Positions 27,110 through 36,227 of a stretch of 38,919 nucleotides of DNA are shown here, in pieces (the stretch's first letter is position 1; the number at the start of each line of letters is the position of its first letter). The stretch is taken from positions 89,922 to 128,840 of the forward strand of contig CACFAY010000001.1 in assembly GCA_902564345.1 (NCBI GenBank), read 5' to 3'. A model generated the notes under the pieces. The model was not told the origin of the DNA. It made no database searches and saw only the letters and a program-made list of their open reading frames with translations. A program made the translations under genes and the position numbers. Origin of the DNA: an uncultured SAR324 cluster bacterium. Its GTDB lineage: Bacteria > SAR324 > NAC60-12.

Positions 27110-27278
27110 AATCTTCTTTAACAGTAACTTCTCTTTTCATTTAATTTATATATTCTATAATTAATACATTTATCGGTATTAACATATTAAAATTCAGAAC
27201 TTTTTATTTCTGCAGTAAAAAAGGGGATTTGGTATTGTTAATTGACAAAGTTTATTAATGTGATCAAATTTTAGATTA

Positions 27279-28859
27279 ATGCATAAAATATTAATTACAG
27301 GAGCCATTAATGAAATCGGCCTTGAATTACTCCATCGCGAAAAAAATATTAAAATTCATTATGCACCTGAATTACCTTATCAAGAAATCCTTAAAATAAT
27401 TCCAGATTTTCACTGCATCCTCACAAGATCGGAGACATCAATCCCTAGTGAGATGATTGATATTGCACTGAATTTAAAAGTTATTGCTCGTGCAGCAGTG
27501 GGTGTTGGAAATATTGATGTAGACTATGCAACTGAAAAAGGGATTCTTGTTATTAATACTCCTGGAATAAATACAACTTCCGCAGCTGAACTTACCATAG
27601 GCTTATTAATATCTTCTGTGAGAAACATAGTTCCATCCCACTTTCAAATGAGTGAACTTAAATGGGATCGTCATGCATTTACAGGCACAGAACTTTTGGG
27701 AAAATCAATAGGAATCATCGGACTTGGTAATGTTGGTCACCGGGTTGCACGTTATGCTAAAGCATTTGAAATGGAAGTTTTGGCTTATGACCCATACGTT
27801 TCAGATGAGGTTTTTGATCGTCACCATGCAAAAAAATGCACTTGGATTGAACTTCTAAAAAGTGCCGATGTAATCAGTATGCATGTACCTAAAAAAGAGG
27901 AAACGACAGAAATGATTAGCGCAGAAGAATTCGGTCTTATGAAAACTGGAGTAGTAATTTTAAATACTGCTCGTGGTGGGATAATTCAGGAAAAAGCTTT
28001 GTTAGAAGCATTAAAATCTGGAAAAGTAGCAGCGGCAGGAATTGATACTTGGGAAGTAGAACCACCAGTAGAAAATCCATTTCGTGATTTTCCGCAGGTT
28101 GTAATGTCACCTCATGTGGGAGCTTCCACAAAAGAGGCTCAACAAAAAATCGCTTTGTCTATTGCCTCACAGATACCTAAAGCTCTCCGTGGTGAGGTTG
28201 TGGACTATCCTGTTAATATGCCCAGTGTTAAAGTATTAAGTGGGGGTACAGTATCTTCTTATACTTCTCTTGCAGAAAAACTAGGATTGTTTTCTTCGCA
28301 ATATGTTAAATTTACCCCTACAAATTTGATAATGAGTTATAGAGGGAAACTAGCTAAACAGGATGCAACACTTTTAAGGTTATGTTTTCTAAAGGGACTA
28401 CTTTCGAACAGCCAGAATTATGTAAGCTATGTCAATGCAGACCAGCAGGCTGAGAATGTTGGACTAAATATTGAAGAACACGAGGACCCTGGGTTTACTG
28501 ATTTTGAAAGTGCTCTTATTTGTGAACTTTCAGCCTCAGGCAGGCAATTTGTGATTGGAGGGGTAGTTTTCAGTGGTCCTCACCCACGAATCACGGTTAT
28601 CAATGGTTTTGAATGTGAATTCGAAGCAGAGGGAACAATTTTAGTTACAACTAATATGGATCGGCCAGGCATGATAGGTGTTTTAGGAACATGTTTGGGT
28701 AATAATGGTATCAACATAGACCAGTTTCAACTGGCAAGAAATACTCGTGGAGGTGAGGCTTTATCATTGATACGTGTTGATGATGACTTGCCTTTAAAAG
28801 TTTTGAAAGAAATAAGAAACCAAGAAGGTATAACTTCTGCTTGTAAGATTGTGCTTTAA
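27279..28859 (+). CDS. serA: D-3-phosphoglycerate dehydrogenase
   Basis: First enzyme of serine synthesis, 526 aa, the long type. The N-terminal substrate and NAD domains have VGVGNID, GLGNVG (148-153), R232 in NTARGG, the DTWEVEPP glutamates and H279 in SPHVGAST. An intervening (ASB-like) domain spans about 320-445, and a C-terminal ACT domain runs about 452-526 (VTTNMDRPGMIGVLGTCLG), expected to bind serine for feedback control. It feeds the SHMT encoded at 12724. No ribosome site is evident at ATG 27279. Confidence 0.96.
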   Translation: MHKILITGAINEIGLELLHREKNIKIHYAPELPYQEILKIIPDFHCILTRSETSIPSEMIDIALNLKVIARAAVGVGNIDVDYATEKGILVINTPGINTTSAAELTIGLLISSVRNIVPSHFQMSELKWDRHAFTGTELLGKSIGIIGLGNVGHRVARYAKAFEMEVLAYDPYVSDEVFDRHHAKKCTWIELLKSADVISMHVPKKEETTEMISAEEFGLMKTGVVILNTARGGIIQEKALLEALKSGKVAAAGIDTWEVEPPVENPFRDFPQVVMSPHVGASTKEAQQKIALSIASQIPKALRGEVVDYPVNMPSVKVLSGGTVSSYTSLAEKLGLFSSQYVKFTPTNLIMSYRGKLAKQDATLLRLCFLKGLLSNSQNYVSYVNADQQAENVGLNIEEHEDPGFTDFESALICELSASGRQFVIGGVVFSGPHPRITVINGFECEFEAEGTILVTTNMDRPGMIGVLGTCLGNNGINIDQFQLARNTRGGEALSLIRVDDDLPLKVLKEIRNQEGITSACKIVL

Positions 28860-28930
28860 CCAACATAAAATGCTTATTACAATGGTAAAATAGTCGATAT
28901 TTTTTTAATGTCTAAATTTGAAAATATATT

Positions 28931-30865
28931 ATGAGATACCTTAAACCATTGATGGACCAGAATTTCTTAGAGTACGCCTCTTATGTGATTAAGGACCGGG
29001 CAATTCCCGACATTGAAGATGGTCTCAAACCTGTGCAGCGACGTATTCTGCATACAATGAATGAAATTGATGACGGTAAATTCAGCAAAGTGGCAAATAT
29101 TGTTGGCGAAACTATGAAACTACATCCGCATGGAGATGCCTCTATAGGATCAGCACTAGTTGTTATGGCTAATAAGGAGTATTTGATAGAGAAACAGGGA
29201 AACTTTGGGAATCTGCTTACTGGTGATCCTGCTTCTGCATCAAGATATATTGAAGCACGCCTTACACCACTCGCAAAGGAGAATCTCTTTAATTCAGAAC
29301 TAACTGAATATGCTGATAGCTATGATGGAAGAAATAAGGAGCCAGTGGTTTTACCTTGCAAACTTCCTCTTTCTCTGCTTTTTGGAGCTGAAGGGATTGC
29401 AGTTGGAATGTCAACTAGAATATTACCACATAATATCAATGAAATTATCGAGGCTCAAATTGCTTTTCTAAATAATAAACCCTTTAATCTGCTACCTGAT
29501 TTTCCTAGTGGAGGGATGCTTGATGCAAGAGAATATGCAGATGGTAATGGCAAGGTTCAAGTTCGTGCCAAAATAGATATCACGGATGAAAAATTATTGA
29601 CAGTAAGTGAATTACCATTTGGTGTGACCACGGAATCGCTAATTCAGTCTATTCAGGATGCTGTGAATAAAGGTAAATTCAAATTATCCTCGATAGATAA
29701 CTTTACCGCAGAGACCGTTGAAATTGAGCTGAAAGCCTCTAGGGGTATGGATGCTGAAAAGTTACTTAAATTACTATATGCCTTTACTCAATGCGAAGTA
29801 TCTATTTCAGTTAATATGCTTTTAATTCAGAATAATCAGCCAGTACAGCTAAATACCAGTGAAGTATTAAAACACAATACCCTGCGGCTCAAAGAATTGC
29901 TGAAGCAAGAATTGATTCTTTCACTAAAGCAGACAAAATATAAATGGCATCAACGTAGATTGGAAATGTATTTCATTGGAGAAAAGCTGTATAAAAAATT
30001 GGAGACCTGTGATTCTTATGAGGAAGCAATTGACGTGGTAAGTAAATCTGTACTTAGTATAGAGTCTATTCTTCCATTTCCCATTGAACAGGAAGACATT
30101 GAAAAACTACTGACCATGCAAATTAAGAGAATTACAAGATATGATCAAAAAGAGAGTCAAACAGAACTTGACAAATTAAAAGTAAAAATTAGTTCTTTAA
30201 AAAAATCTCTGAAAAATATAACCGAGTATTCCATTTCATATCTGGAAAAAATAAAGGAGAAATATGGCTCAGATTATCCAAGACGAACCAAAATAAAGAA
30301 TTTTGACGAAATCAGAGTCCAAGATTTGGCAGAGCAACAAAAAGTGGGTTGGGACCGTAAAGAAGGATTTTTGGGTTTAAATGTAAAGCAGGGAAATACC
30401 TCTATCTCATGTTCAGCGTATGATAAAATAGTAGTTCTCCGTAAGGATGGCACTTATCAGGTTATCCGTGTACCAGAAAAACAGTTTGTTGGAAAAAACA
30501 CAGTAAGTGTGGAAAAAATTGATACAAAGAAAGTATACAATATTGTTTACTGGGAAGGAACTAGTCAGATTTGTTATGCTAAACGTTTTCGTGTGGAAAA
30601 ATTTATTATTGACCGAGAATATAATTTGTTTCCCAACAAAAAAGGAGCAAAAATTCTACATTTAAGTCATGGGGATGGTATTAAAGTCGAAGTAACATTT
30701 GTACCAAGGCCTAGACTCCGAAAGTCTAGTCAGATATTTGATTTGGATAATCTTGCTATAAAAGGAATCCAAGCTAGAGGTAACAAGGTTTCAAACAAAT
30801 CAGTTCAGAGTGTTAAAGTTTTTAAAGATAGCCTATTAGCGCAGGAAGACCTTCCTTTGTCTTAG
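28931..30865 (+). CDS. parC: DNA topoisomerase IV subunit A (short form)
   Basis: DNA-cleaving subunit of a type IIA topoisomerase, 644 aa. The N-terminal YASYVIKDRAIPDIEDGLKPVQRRILH, the HPHGDASI segment and the catalytic SRYIEARL with Y106 are complete. The coiled-coil/exit-gate region follows. The C-terminal region after about 480 is reduced: only a partial set of beta-pinwheel-like blades (GFLGLNVKQGN, IVVLRKDGTYQVI), ending at residue 644, against about 750 or more in typical ParC and over 800 in GyrA. The first residues resemble chlamydial/Bacteroidetes-type A subunits. The GyrB/ParE partner could be gyrB at 15465 or a parE outside the window. Confidence 0.88.
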   Translation: MRYLKPLMDQNFLEYASYVIKDRAIPDIEDGLKPVQRRILHTMNEIDDGKFSKVANIVGETMKLHPHGDASIGSALVVMANKEYLIEKQGNFGNLLTGDPASASRYIEARLTPLAKENLFNSELTEYADSYDGRNKEPVVLPCKLPLSLLFGAEGIAVGMSTRILPHNINEIIEAQIAFLNNKPFNLLPDFPSGGMLDAREYADGNGKVQVRAKIDITDEKLLTVSELPFGVTTESLIQSIQDAVNKGKFKLSSIDNFTAETVEIELKASRGMDAEKLLKLLYAFTQCEVSISVNMLLIQNNQPVQLNTSEVLKHNTLRLKELLKQELILSLKQTKYKWHQRRLEMYFIGEKLYKKLETCDSYEEAIDVVSKSVLSIESILPFPIEQEDIEKLLTMQIKRITRYDQKESQTELDKLKVKISSLKKSLKNITEYSISYLEKIKEKYGSDYPRRTKIKNFDEIRVQDLAEQQKVGWDRKEGFLGLNVKQGNTSISCSAYDKIVVLRKDGTYQVIRVPEKQFVGKNTVSVEKIDTKKVYNIVYWEGTSQICYAKRFRVEKFIIDREYNLFPNKKGAKILHLSHGDGIKVEVTFVPRPRLRKSSQIFDLDNLAIKGIQARGNKVSNKSVQSVKVFKDSLLAQEDLPLS

Positions 30866-30956
30866 GTTTCTGAATTATATATAATTGCAAACTCACATTA
30901 AAAATGATATCATGCGAGTTTATTATGTTTAAACTTTATTAGAAAAGAAGATTATA

Positions 30957-31178
30957 ATGTCGTCAAAATGTGAAATCTGTGGAAAAACTCCTGCTAATGG
31001 AAATCGGGTCAGTCACGCTAATAATAGAACAAAAAGACGCTGGATGCCAAATTTACAAACTGTACGAATCCTAAACTCAGGAGGTAATCGTATAAAAATG
31101 CGTGTATGTACTCAGTGCATACGATCAGGAAAAACAATGTCTTTCCTGAACAGTTCAGGAAAAAAACTCGCAGCCTGA
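30957..31178 (+). CDS. rpmB: 50S ribosomal protein L28, zinc-binding form
   Basis: 73 aa. It starts MSSKCEICGKTPANGNRVSHANNRTKRRW and contains PNLQTVRI. C-x-x-C (CEIC) and the later CTQC make the four-cysteine C+ version that binds zinc. AAGAAGA lies just upstream. It is a structural component of the large subunit. Confidence 0.96.
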   Translation: MSSKCEICGKTPANGNRVSHANNRTKRRWMPNLQTVRILNSGGNRIKMRVCTQCIRSGKTMSFLNSSGKKLAA

Positions 31179-31252
31179 TCAAATTACCACCCATCCAGCC
31201 GGCAAATAATGCTCAACGTAGCCTGATTACTTACCTTATAGCCGTTAGTTAG

Positions 31253-32104
31253 ATGCAGCTAGATTATTGTTCCCAAATTTTTACTTTGGGGCCTGAAGGA
31301 ACTTTTAGCGATGAAGCCGCACAAAAAATTCGTAGAGATGGAGTTGGAGTTACCTTTACAGGTACTTTCGCAGAAGCCCTTTTCAAAATTACTGAAGACC
31401 CAGATTCTGTAGCAGTAGTTCCTATCGAAAATTCAGTTGCAGGAACAGTAGCTCAGGTACAGGACTCGCTTGTCAGTAATAATTTAGTTATCACAGGTGA
31501 GATAAATTTGCTGATCGAATATTCTTTGTTAGCAAACGTGGCTCTAGAAGATGTTAAGCTATGTTTTGCTCACCCTCAGGCATTGGAACAAAGCAGTAAA
31601 TTTCTTTCCAAAAACCTAACTATATCCCAGAATCAATTAACAAGAAGCAATGTCGATTCAGGTATACAATTTATTAAGGCAATTAAATCGAATAAAGAAG
31701 CCTTAGCAGCAATTGTACCTGCTTCATTTGCAGATTCATATCCTGAATGGAAGGTGGCTTCAGGAATTCAGGATTATCATAATAATACAACACGTTTTCT
31801 TGTAGTTAAAACTCGTGGGGAAAAAGAACAACATGATTTTTCACGTAAAAAAACATCCCTTTACATAGAGTTTCAGGAAGATCGTTCGGGACTTTTATAT
31901 GAACTCTTAAGTGTATTCAATCTTTTTCAGATAAATCTCTGCAGGCTTGAGTCTAGACCCGCAAAGGATACGCCGTGGGCGTATGTTTTTTATGTTGATT
32001 TTTACAATACGGAGCATACCAAAGCCTGTCTTGATGCAATGCAGTTTACGAAGTTCAATTACAAAGTGATAGGAAGTTATGACCTAATCGACAGATTGGC
32101 ATGA
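31253..32104 (+). CDS. pheA: Prephenate dehydratase
   Basis: Makes phenylpyruvate for phenylalanine synthesis, 283 aa. FTLGPEGTFSDEAA, VVPIENSVAGTV and the catalytic NTTRF are visible in the dehydratase part (about 1-185). A C-terminal ACT domain with YELLSVFNLFQINLCRLESRP is the phenylalanine-feedback site. There is no chorismate mutase domain, so the mutase must be encoded elsewhere. The start lacks a clear ribosome site. Confidence 0.94.
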   Translation: MQLDYCSQIFTLGPEGTFSDEAAQKIRRDGVGVTFTGTFAEALFKITEDPDSVAVVPIENSVAGTVAQVQDSLVSNNLVITGEINLLIEYSLLANVALEDVKLCFAHPQALEQSSKFLSKNLTISQNQLTRSNVDSGIQFIKAIKSNKEALAAIVPASFADSYPEWKVASGIQDYHNNTTRFLVVKTRGEKEQHDFSRKKTSLYIEFQEDRSGLLYELLSVFNLFQINLCRLESRPAKDTPWAYVFYVDFYNTEHTKACLDAMQFTKFNYKVIGSYDLIDRLA

Positions 32105-32308
32105 CGGATGCGTGTGCTATTAAAAACTAGCTTTCCCCTTTTTAAAAATATTACTTTAATCACAATTTGAGGCTTAGCATAACCAGCTACACCTGTTCCC
32201 AATTGAAAAATGCTAGTAAAGTTAAAATTGACTAATAAGCTCCTGAAGTTCATATGTATAATTCCAGCTTGGTGGTGTTTGTCAGGAATTGACAGGAGTC
32301 CAAGAGAG

Positions 32309-33427
32309 ATGAATTTTACTCTAAAGGATCTGGAAACTAAGAATCTGGCCCAGTCCATGCCACCGCTCTCTGAAATTCCTTTAAGCTTTTATTTTCTTGC
32401 ATTCTCTTTTTTTGGAACAGTGATTGGAGGAATTTTTTTTATACGTTATCTTCACAAAAAGAAAATGGAGGATGGACTTAGTAAATTGGCAAAGGACCAA
32501 GCGCAACTGGTGGTTGATTCTGAATTTGAGTCTAGGAATTTAGAGGATGAGGATCGAGAATTTTTTCTTGAATTAACTAGTACGAAAGATCCCGCAAAAC
32601 ATGTTCCAATTATTATGTCGTCAAAGAAATTTGAAGATACTGTTTTGGTCTATAAAGAATCACGGCGATTTAAAAATTCTAATTTGGACAAAATATACAT
32701 GCTTCGTAAGGGACTACAGTTCACTTTCAAGAACACAAAAGCGGGCTTCATCTGTACACAGATGCTTGAACCTGGAACCCATCTGGAATGTCAGATTCTT
32801 CTTAAGGACAAAAATGTAGTTTTTATTAGTAATGTCCTTGATTCAAATGAAACAGAGCTGCTTTTAAAGCCACCAAAAGTTAAAAATCGTCCTGCAAATA
32901 TGAAACAGTTTACAGAATTGCACTGCAAGATTCGTCGTGAAAACGATGCAGATTATGAGTTTCAGCTCAAAATCATTGGCCAATTAGTTAGGGATTTGAA
33001 TGCAGTTATCTTGGAGCACACAACCAATATACGTAGACTTCATATTCGGAATTCTGAACGCCTACAGCTAGATTTGAAAATGGAGTTTGAAATTACGACA
33101 GGCAGAAAGTTTGAAATGGACCAGCAGATTGAACTTGGAAAGAGTGATTACGCAAAGCTTTCCGGAATTATTAAAGATATGAGTGCTGGAGGTATTAAAA
33201 TAGAGCTTAAAGAATTGCCTTCAGATGGAATAAATAGGGAAGATGTATTTATTTTCCACTTGCCTCATGCCAGTCTGCGCAAAAAACTTGCAGTCTCAGT
33301 TATTGATGTAATTCCCCACGAGGTAGTAAGTGATATCCATTGTGAGTTTCGCGATTTAGACATGTTGACTAGAATGAAAATAAATCAGTTTCTTCATCGT
33401 AGAAAATTAAGTATGGAAGCAGCCTAA
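32309..33427 (+). CDS. Membrane-anchored PilZ (c-di-GMP) protein, YcgR-like
   Basis: 372 aa from ATG 32309, chosen because AGGAG lies 10 bases before it; an ATG at 32210 would add 33 mostly hydrophobic residues with no ribosome site. One membrane helix (about 24-45) is followed by a cytoplasmic region, a YcgR-N/PilZN-like beta domain (about 130-240) and a C-terminal PilZ domain. The PilZ domain has R247-N-S-E-R251 (RxxxR) and D290-M-S-A-G-G (DxSxxG). Both c-di-GMP-contacting motifs are intact. YcgR-like proteins brake the flagellum, and this one could act on a membrane-proximal partner in motility or surface attachment. The only flagellar gene in the window is fliN. Confidence 0.82.
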   Translation: MNFTLKDLETKNLAQSMPPLSEIPLSFYFLAFSFFGTVIGGIFFIRYLHKKKMEDGLSKLAKDQAQLVVDSEFESRNLEDEDREFFLELTSTKDPAKHVPIIMSSKKFEDTVLVYKESRRFKNSNLDKIYMLRKGLQFTFKNTKAGFICTQMLEPGTHLECQILLKDKNVVFISNVLDSNETELLLKPPKVKNRPANMKQFTELHCKIRRENDADYEFQLKIIGQLVRDLNAVILEHTTNIRRLHIRNSERLQLDLKMEFEITTGRKFEMDQQIELGKSDYAKLSGIIKDMSAGGIKIELKELPSDGINREDVFIFHLPHASLRKKLAVSVIDVIPHEVVSDIHCEFRDLDMLTRMKINQFLHRRKLSMEAA

Positions 33428-33542
33428 ATAATATTTTCCAACTTGAGAATTAATTATATAGAGAATTAATTGATATTGCTTTATTCCAAATTTCCACGAT
33501 TAAATATTTTTCCAAATGGATGAAAAAATTTTCCAGAAATTT

Positions 33543-33567
33543 ACTACTTAAAAAGTAGTTTTTTTTT
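33543..33567 (+). terminator. Intrinsic terminator after the PilZ gene
   Basis: ACTACTT (33543-33549), 3-base loop, AAGTAGT (33553-33559) and then eight Ts. It lies 116 bases after the PilZ stop and serves the plus strand; the minus-strand gene ends just beyond. Confidence 0.75.
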
Positions 33568-33610
33568 CTCCTTATTTTTTTAAGATCGAATACTTGTATA
33601 CTGAATGTTT

Positions 33611-34456
33611 TCAGTTACTGCTTCCAGTAATAGGGTCTCCTGAATCTCTCTCTTCAACAGCCTGCTTGAAGCCAACTTCTTCAGCGCGCTTTTTGAAATT
33701 TACTCCTTCTGGGCTATGTCTTGCTATGCCGTCAAACAGCGTTGCAATTGTCTGAGAACTAGACAGCCCCATGTTTTCGTAAGCTTGGTTAATAGTCATT
33801 TTCATCATCATTAACTGATTCTTTGGCACTCCCTTGATTCTCTCTGTAAGAAGTTGGACGGACCGATCAAGTTTTGCAAGTGGAACTGCCTGATGGATTA
33901 ACCCCATTTCTTCTGCTTTTCTGCCGTTAACAAGATTTCCTGTAAAAAGCATATATTTTGCTTTTTCAAGTCCTAAACGATAGACCCACATGGCTGTAGT
34001 TGGACATCCCCATACGCGAGCGGGAGGATAGCCTATGCGAGCTTTTTCATTCATTATTGTTATGTCGCAGCATAAGGCTATATCAGAGCCTCCTGCAACA
34101 GCATCTCCATTAATCTTAGCAATCACAGGCTTACCGCAACGCCAAATTGTCATAAAATTTTGGGTACAACGATTCATAAAATTATAGTCAATCATAGCAT
34201 CCCAAGGCATTTCCTGTATTACCGGATTTTCTCCTGCTTTTTCTGCAAAGGAATCTAAATCATATCCAGAACAGAACCCTCGTCCTGCACCCGTGAGCAC
34301 AACCACATGTACTGAATCATCAGATGCTGCATGATTAAAAGCAGCAGCAATATTTTCTGGCATTGTTATACTGATTGCATTTAATCTCTCAGGACGATTA
34401 AGTGTGATGGTAGCAACCCTGTCCCTTGATTCGTAAATTATGTTACCAAAATCCAT
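33611..34456 (-). CDS. Enoyl-CoA hydratase/isomerase (crotonase) family protein
   Basis: 281 aa crotonase fold: ITLNRPERLNAIS, VVLTGAGRGFCSGYDL (oxyanion-hole strand), INGDAVAGGSDIALCCD and ARIGYPPARVWGCPTTAMW. The glutamates normally acting in enoyl-CoA hydration are not where expected: the GG-C-E position is S-D, and the later acid is replaced in PPARVWG. The reaction is therefore uncertain (a hydratase, isomerase or thioesterase-like branch). It faces the PilZ gene across a terminator and starts a minus-strand accessory block. Confidence 0.85.
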   Translation of the reverse strand: MDFGNIIYESRDRVATITLNRPERLNAISITMPENIAAAFNHAASDDSVHVVVLTGAGRGFCSGYDLDSFAEKAGENPVIQEMPWDAMIDYNFMNRCTQNFMTIWRCGKPVIAKINGDAVAGGSDIALCCDITIMNEKARIGYPPARVWGCPTTAMWVYRLGLEKAKYMLFTGNLVNGRKAEEMGLIHQAVPLAKLDRSVQLLTERIKGVPKNQLMMMKMTINQAYENMGLSSSQTIATLFDGIARHSPEGVNFKKRAEEVGFKQAVEERDSGDPITGSSN

Positions 34457-34533
34457 AAATATTTTTTAAAAGATGTGACTTTAATTAAATTATTTAGGAA
34501 TAAGATAACCTGCTGGTTTCCTAGATCTATTCA

Positions 34534-35469
34534 TTAAGGTAAATGCTTAGGCATCTGTTCTTTGAGAATACGAATATGTTCTGGTCCAGTTCCACAGCAT
34601 CCTCCTACAATTTGTACGCCATGAATATTGACCCAATTTTTTAATAGTTCAGAATATTTTTCTGGTGTACAAATTTCCTTGAAGTTCCAGTCAGGCTTTT
34701 GTAGAGCTCCAGTTTCAGCGTAGATCAGTTTTGGTCCATGCCAGTATTTGCTCATAACTTTAAGTGCAGGCTCGATATCCCTGACTTGGCTATGCATTAT
34801 CCCTGCTGCATCTCCACCAAGATGGGTTGTTGCTTTAACTAATTTTTCAAAATCACCTGCAGGAGGTTTACTCTTCACATTTTTCCAGCGCCAGTTAATC
34901 ACATTTTTTCTGTCGTCTGCTAACATAGCGCTATAACCTATCCAAACAGGTAATCCAGTGGAAAGAGCGGCCTCAATGACTAGGATAGAATTTATAGTTT
35001 CTCTCATCATCTCCACAATTAAAAGGTCCACTCCAGATTCAGCAAGTATTTCTGCCATTTCTCTGTAATTGCTTTCGACACTTTCTCCTAATGCCACTTC
35101 CTCTTCGTTGTTAAATGGAGCCATGCTTGAGATTGAACCTGCAACCCAAACCTCATGATCTGCTGCATTATCCCTGGCCTTCATAGCTAAATTAACCGCC
35201 TCTTCATTTATACTTCTGACCTTGTCACCCATATTAATGCTTTCAAGCACATGCCTTGCTGTGGAATAAGTATTTGCTGTGATAACCTGTGATCCAGCGC
35301 GGATATAGTCTTCATGAACCTGAAGGGTAATTTCAGGGTGAGTTATGTGGGCAATACCGCTCCAGACGTCATCATCCATGGATACTCCACGTTTCTGAAT
35401 TTCAGTTGAAACTCCTCCATCCAGTATAATAATTTCTTTATTTTTCAGACGATCACTTAAATTTGACAT
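34534..35469 (-). CDS. Homocysteine S-methyltransferase family protein, altered zinc site
   Basis: 311 aa TIM-barrel: IILDGGVSTEIQKRG at the start, ITANTYSTARHVL, a glutamate-containing LLIVEMM strand and the C-terminal GGCCGTGPEHI. In MetH/BHMT enzymes zinc is held by G-[IV]-N-C plus the C-C pair. Here the first cysteine position reads AGIMHSQ, i.e. Met-His instead of Asn-Cys, while the C-C pair is kept. A His ligand or a different methyl acceptor is possible. It may detoxify or recycle methylated sulfur compounds, but the substrate is not known. Confidence 0.85.
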   Translation of the reverse strand: MSNLSDRLKNKEIIILDGGVSTEIQKRGVSMDDDVWSGIAHITHPEITLQVHEDYIRAGSQVITANTYSTARHVLESINMGDKVRSINEEAVNLAMKARDNAADHEVWVAGSISSMAPFNNEEEVALGESVESNYREMAEILAESGVDLLIVEMMRETINSILVIEAALSTGLPVWIGYSAMLADDRKNVINWRWKNVKSKPPAGDFEKLVKATTHLGGDAAGIMHSQVRDIEPALKVMSKYWHGPKLIYAETGALQKPDWNFKEICTPEKYSELLKNWVNIHGVQIVGGCCGTGPEHIRILKEQMPKHLP

Positions 35470-35512
35470 TTTTTCATTTTAATAAATAAAGTAATTTTAC
35501 AGGTTTTATTTA

Positions 35513-36088
35513 TTATATTTGACCCTTCAGATGAAGTTCCAGTAACGGTAGTCGGTCATGTCCAAAAAACATCTCATCCTTTACAAAAAATGTTGGAGCA
35601 CCAAATGCCCCGCGTTGGATTGCCTCATCGGTAGACTGAAATAGTTTGTCCTTGATTTCCTGATTTCCTGCATTTTCCACTGAATCCATGCCAATAAGCG
35701 ATGCCACTATTTCAGGATCTGCAATGTTTTGGTTATTAACCCAGTATGCCTGAAAAAGTGTTTGTGCGGCTTGAGGAATTGCATCTGCACTTAAACCGCA
35801 AAGCGTACGCATGGCAAGTACAGTACGGACAGGAAAATCTATAGGAAATTTTATTGGAATCTTCAAATGCTTTGAAAGTCGCTCTAAGTCTTTCACTAGA
35901 TATGGTTTTTTTGTAGGATGTACTCCTGGTGGGTCTTTGGTACCCACCGCATTGAAAACTCCCCCCAGCAGAAAAGGTTTCCATTTTACATCAGTATTTC
36001 CTCGGATCGCTACGTCTTCTATCAGCATAGAAGCGACATATGAGTAAGGACTGACAATATCAAAGTAAAAATCAATTTGGTTTTCCAT
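35513..36088 (-). CDS. DsbA-fold 2-hydroxychromene-2-carboxylate isomerase family protein
   Basis: 191 aa thioredoxin/kappa-GST fold. IDFYFDIVSPYSYVAS has Ser where oxidoreductases have the active cysteines. KPFLLGGVFNAVG, helical insertion and GAFGAPTFFV with the cis-proline follow, then FFGHDRLPLLE. This is the pattern of HCCA isomerases (aromatic catabolism) and related glutathione-dependent isomerases. Substrate unknown. It lies 43 bases upstream of the homocysteine methyltransferase-like gene. Confidence 0.87.
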   Translation of the reverse strand: MENQIDFYFDIVSPYSYVASMLIEDVAIRGNTDVKWKPFLLGGVFNAVGTKDPPGVHPTKKPYLVKDLERLSKHLKIPIKFPIDFPVRTVLAMRTLCGLSADAIPQAAQTLFQAYWVNNQNIADPEIVASLIGMDSVENAGNQEIKDKLFQSTDEAIQRGAFGAPTFFVKDEMFFGHDRLPLLELHLKGQI

Positions 36089-36227
36089 CGTAAAGTTTCT
36101 TGGCAGTATAAGTTATGATAATTGTATTTTTCAAACACAGTTAAATACTTTTGGTGAGTATTTTCATATTTTTTAATTGAAACATGATCTTTAGAAGTAT
36201 TTGTATATTTCTGCAGTTGAGTGATGA

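Larger units (their letters stand above)
26788..27278. other. 491-base spacer with a 35-codon ORF and a hairpin
   Basis: Between the RHH-type gene and serA. It holds a possible 35-aa ORF (26950-27057) and, after it, a 10-base-pair hairpin at 27071-27095 with a T-run. The 160 bases after the hairpin, up to serA, are AT-rich with nothing recognised. Confidence 0.5.
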
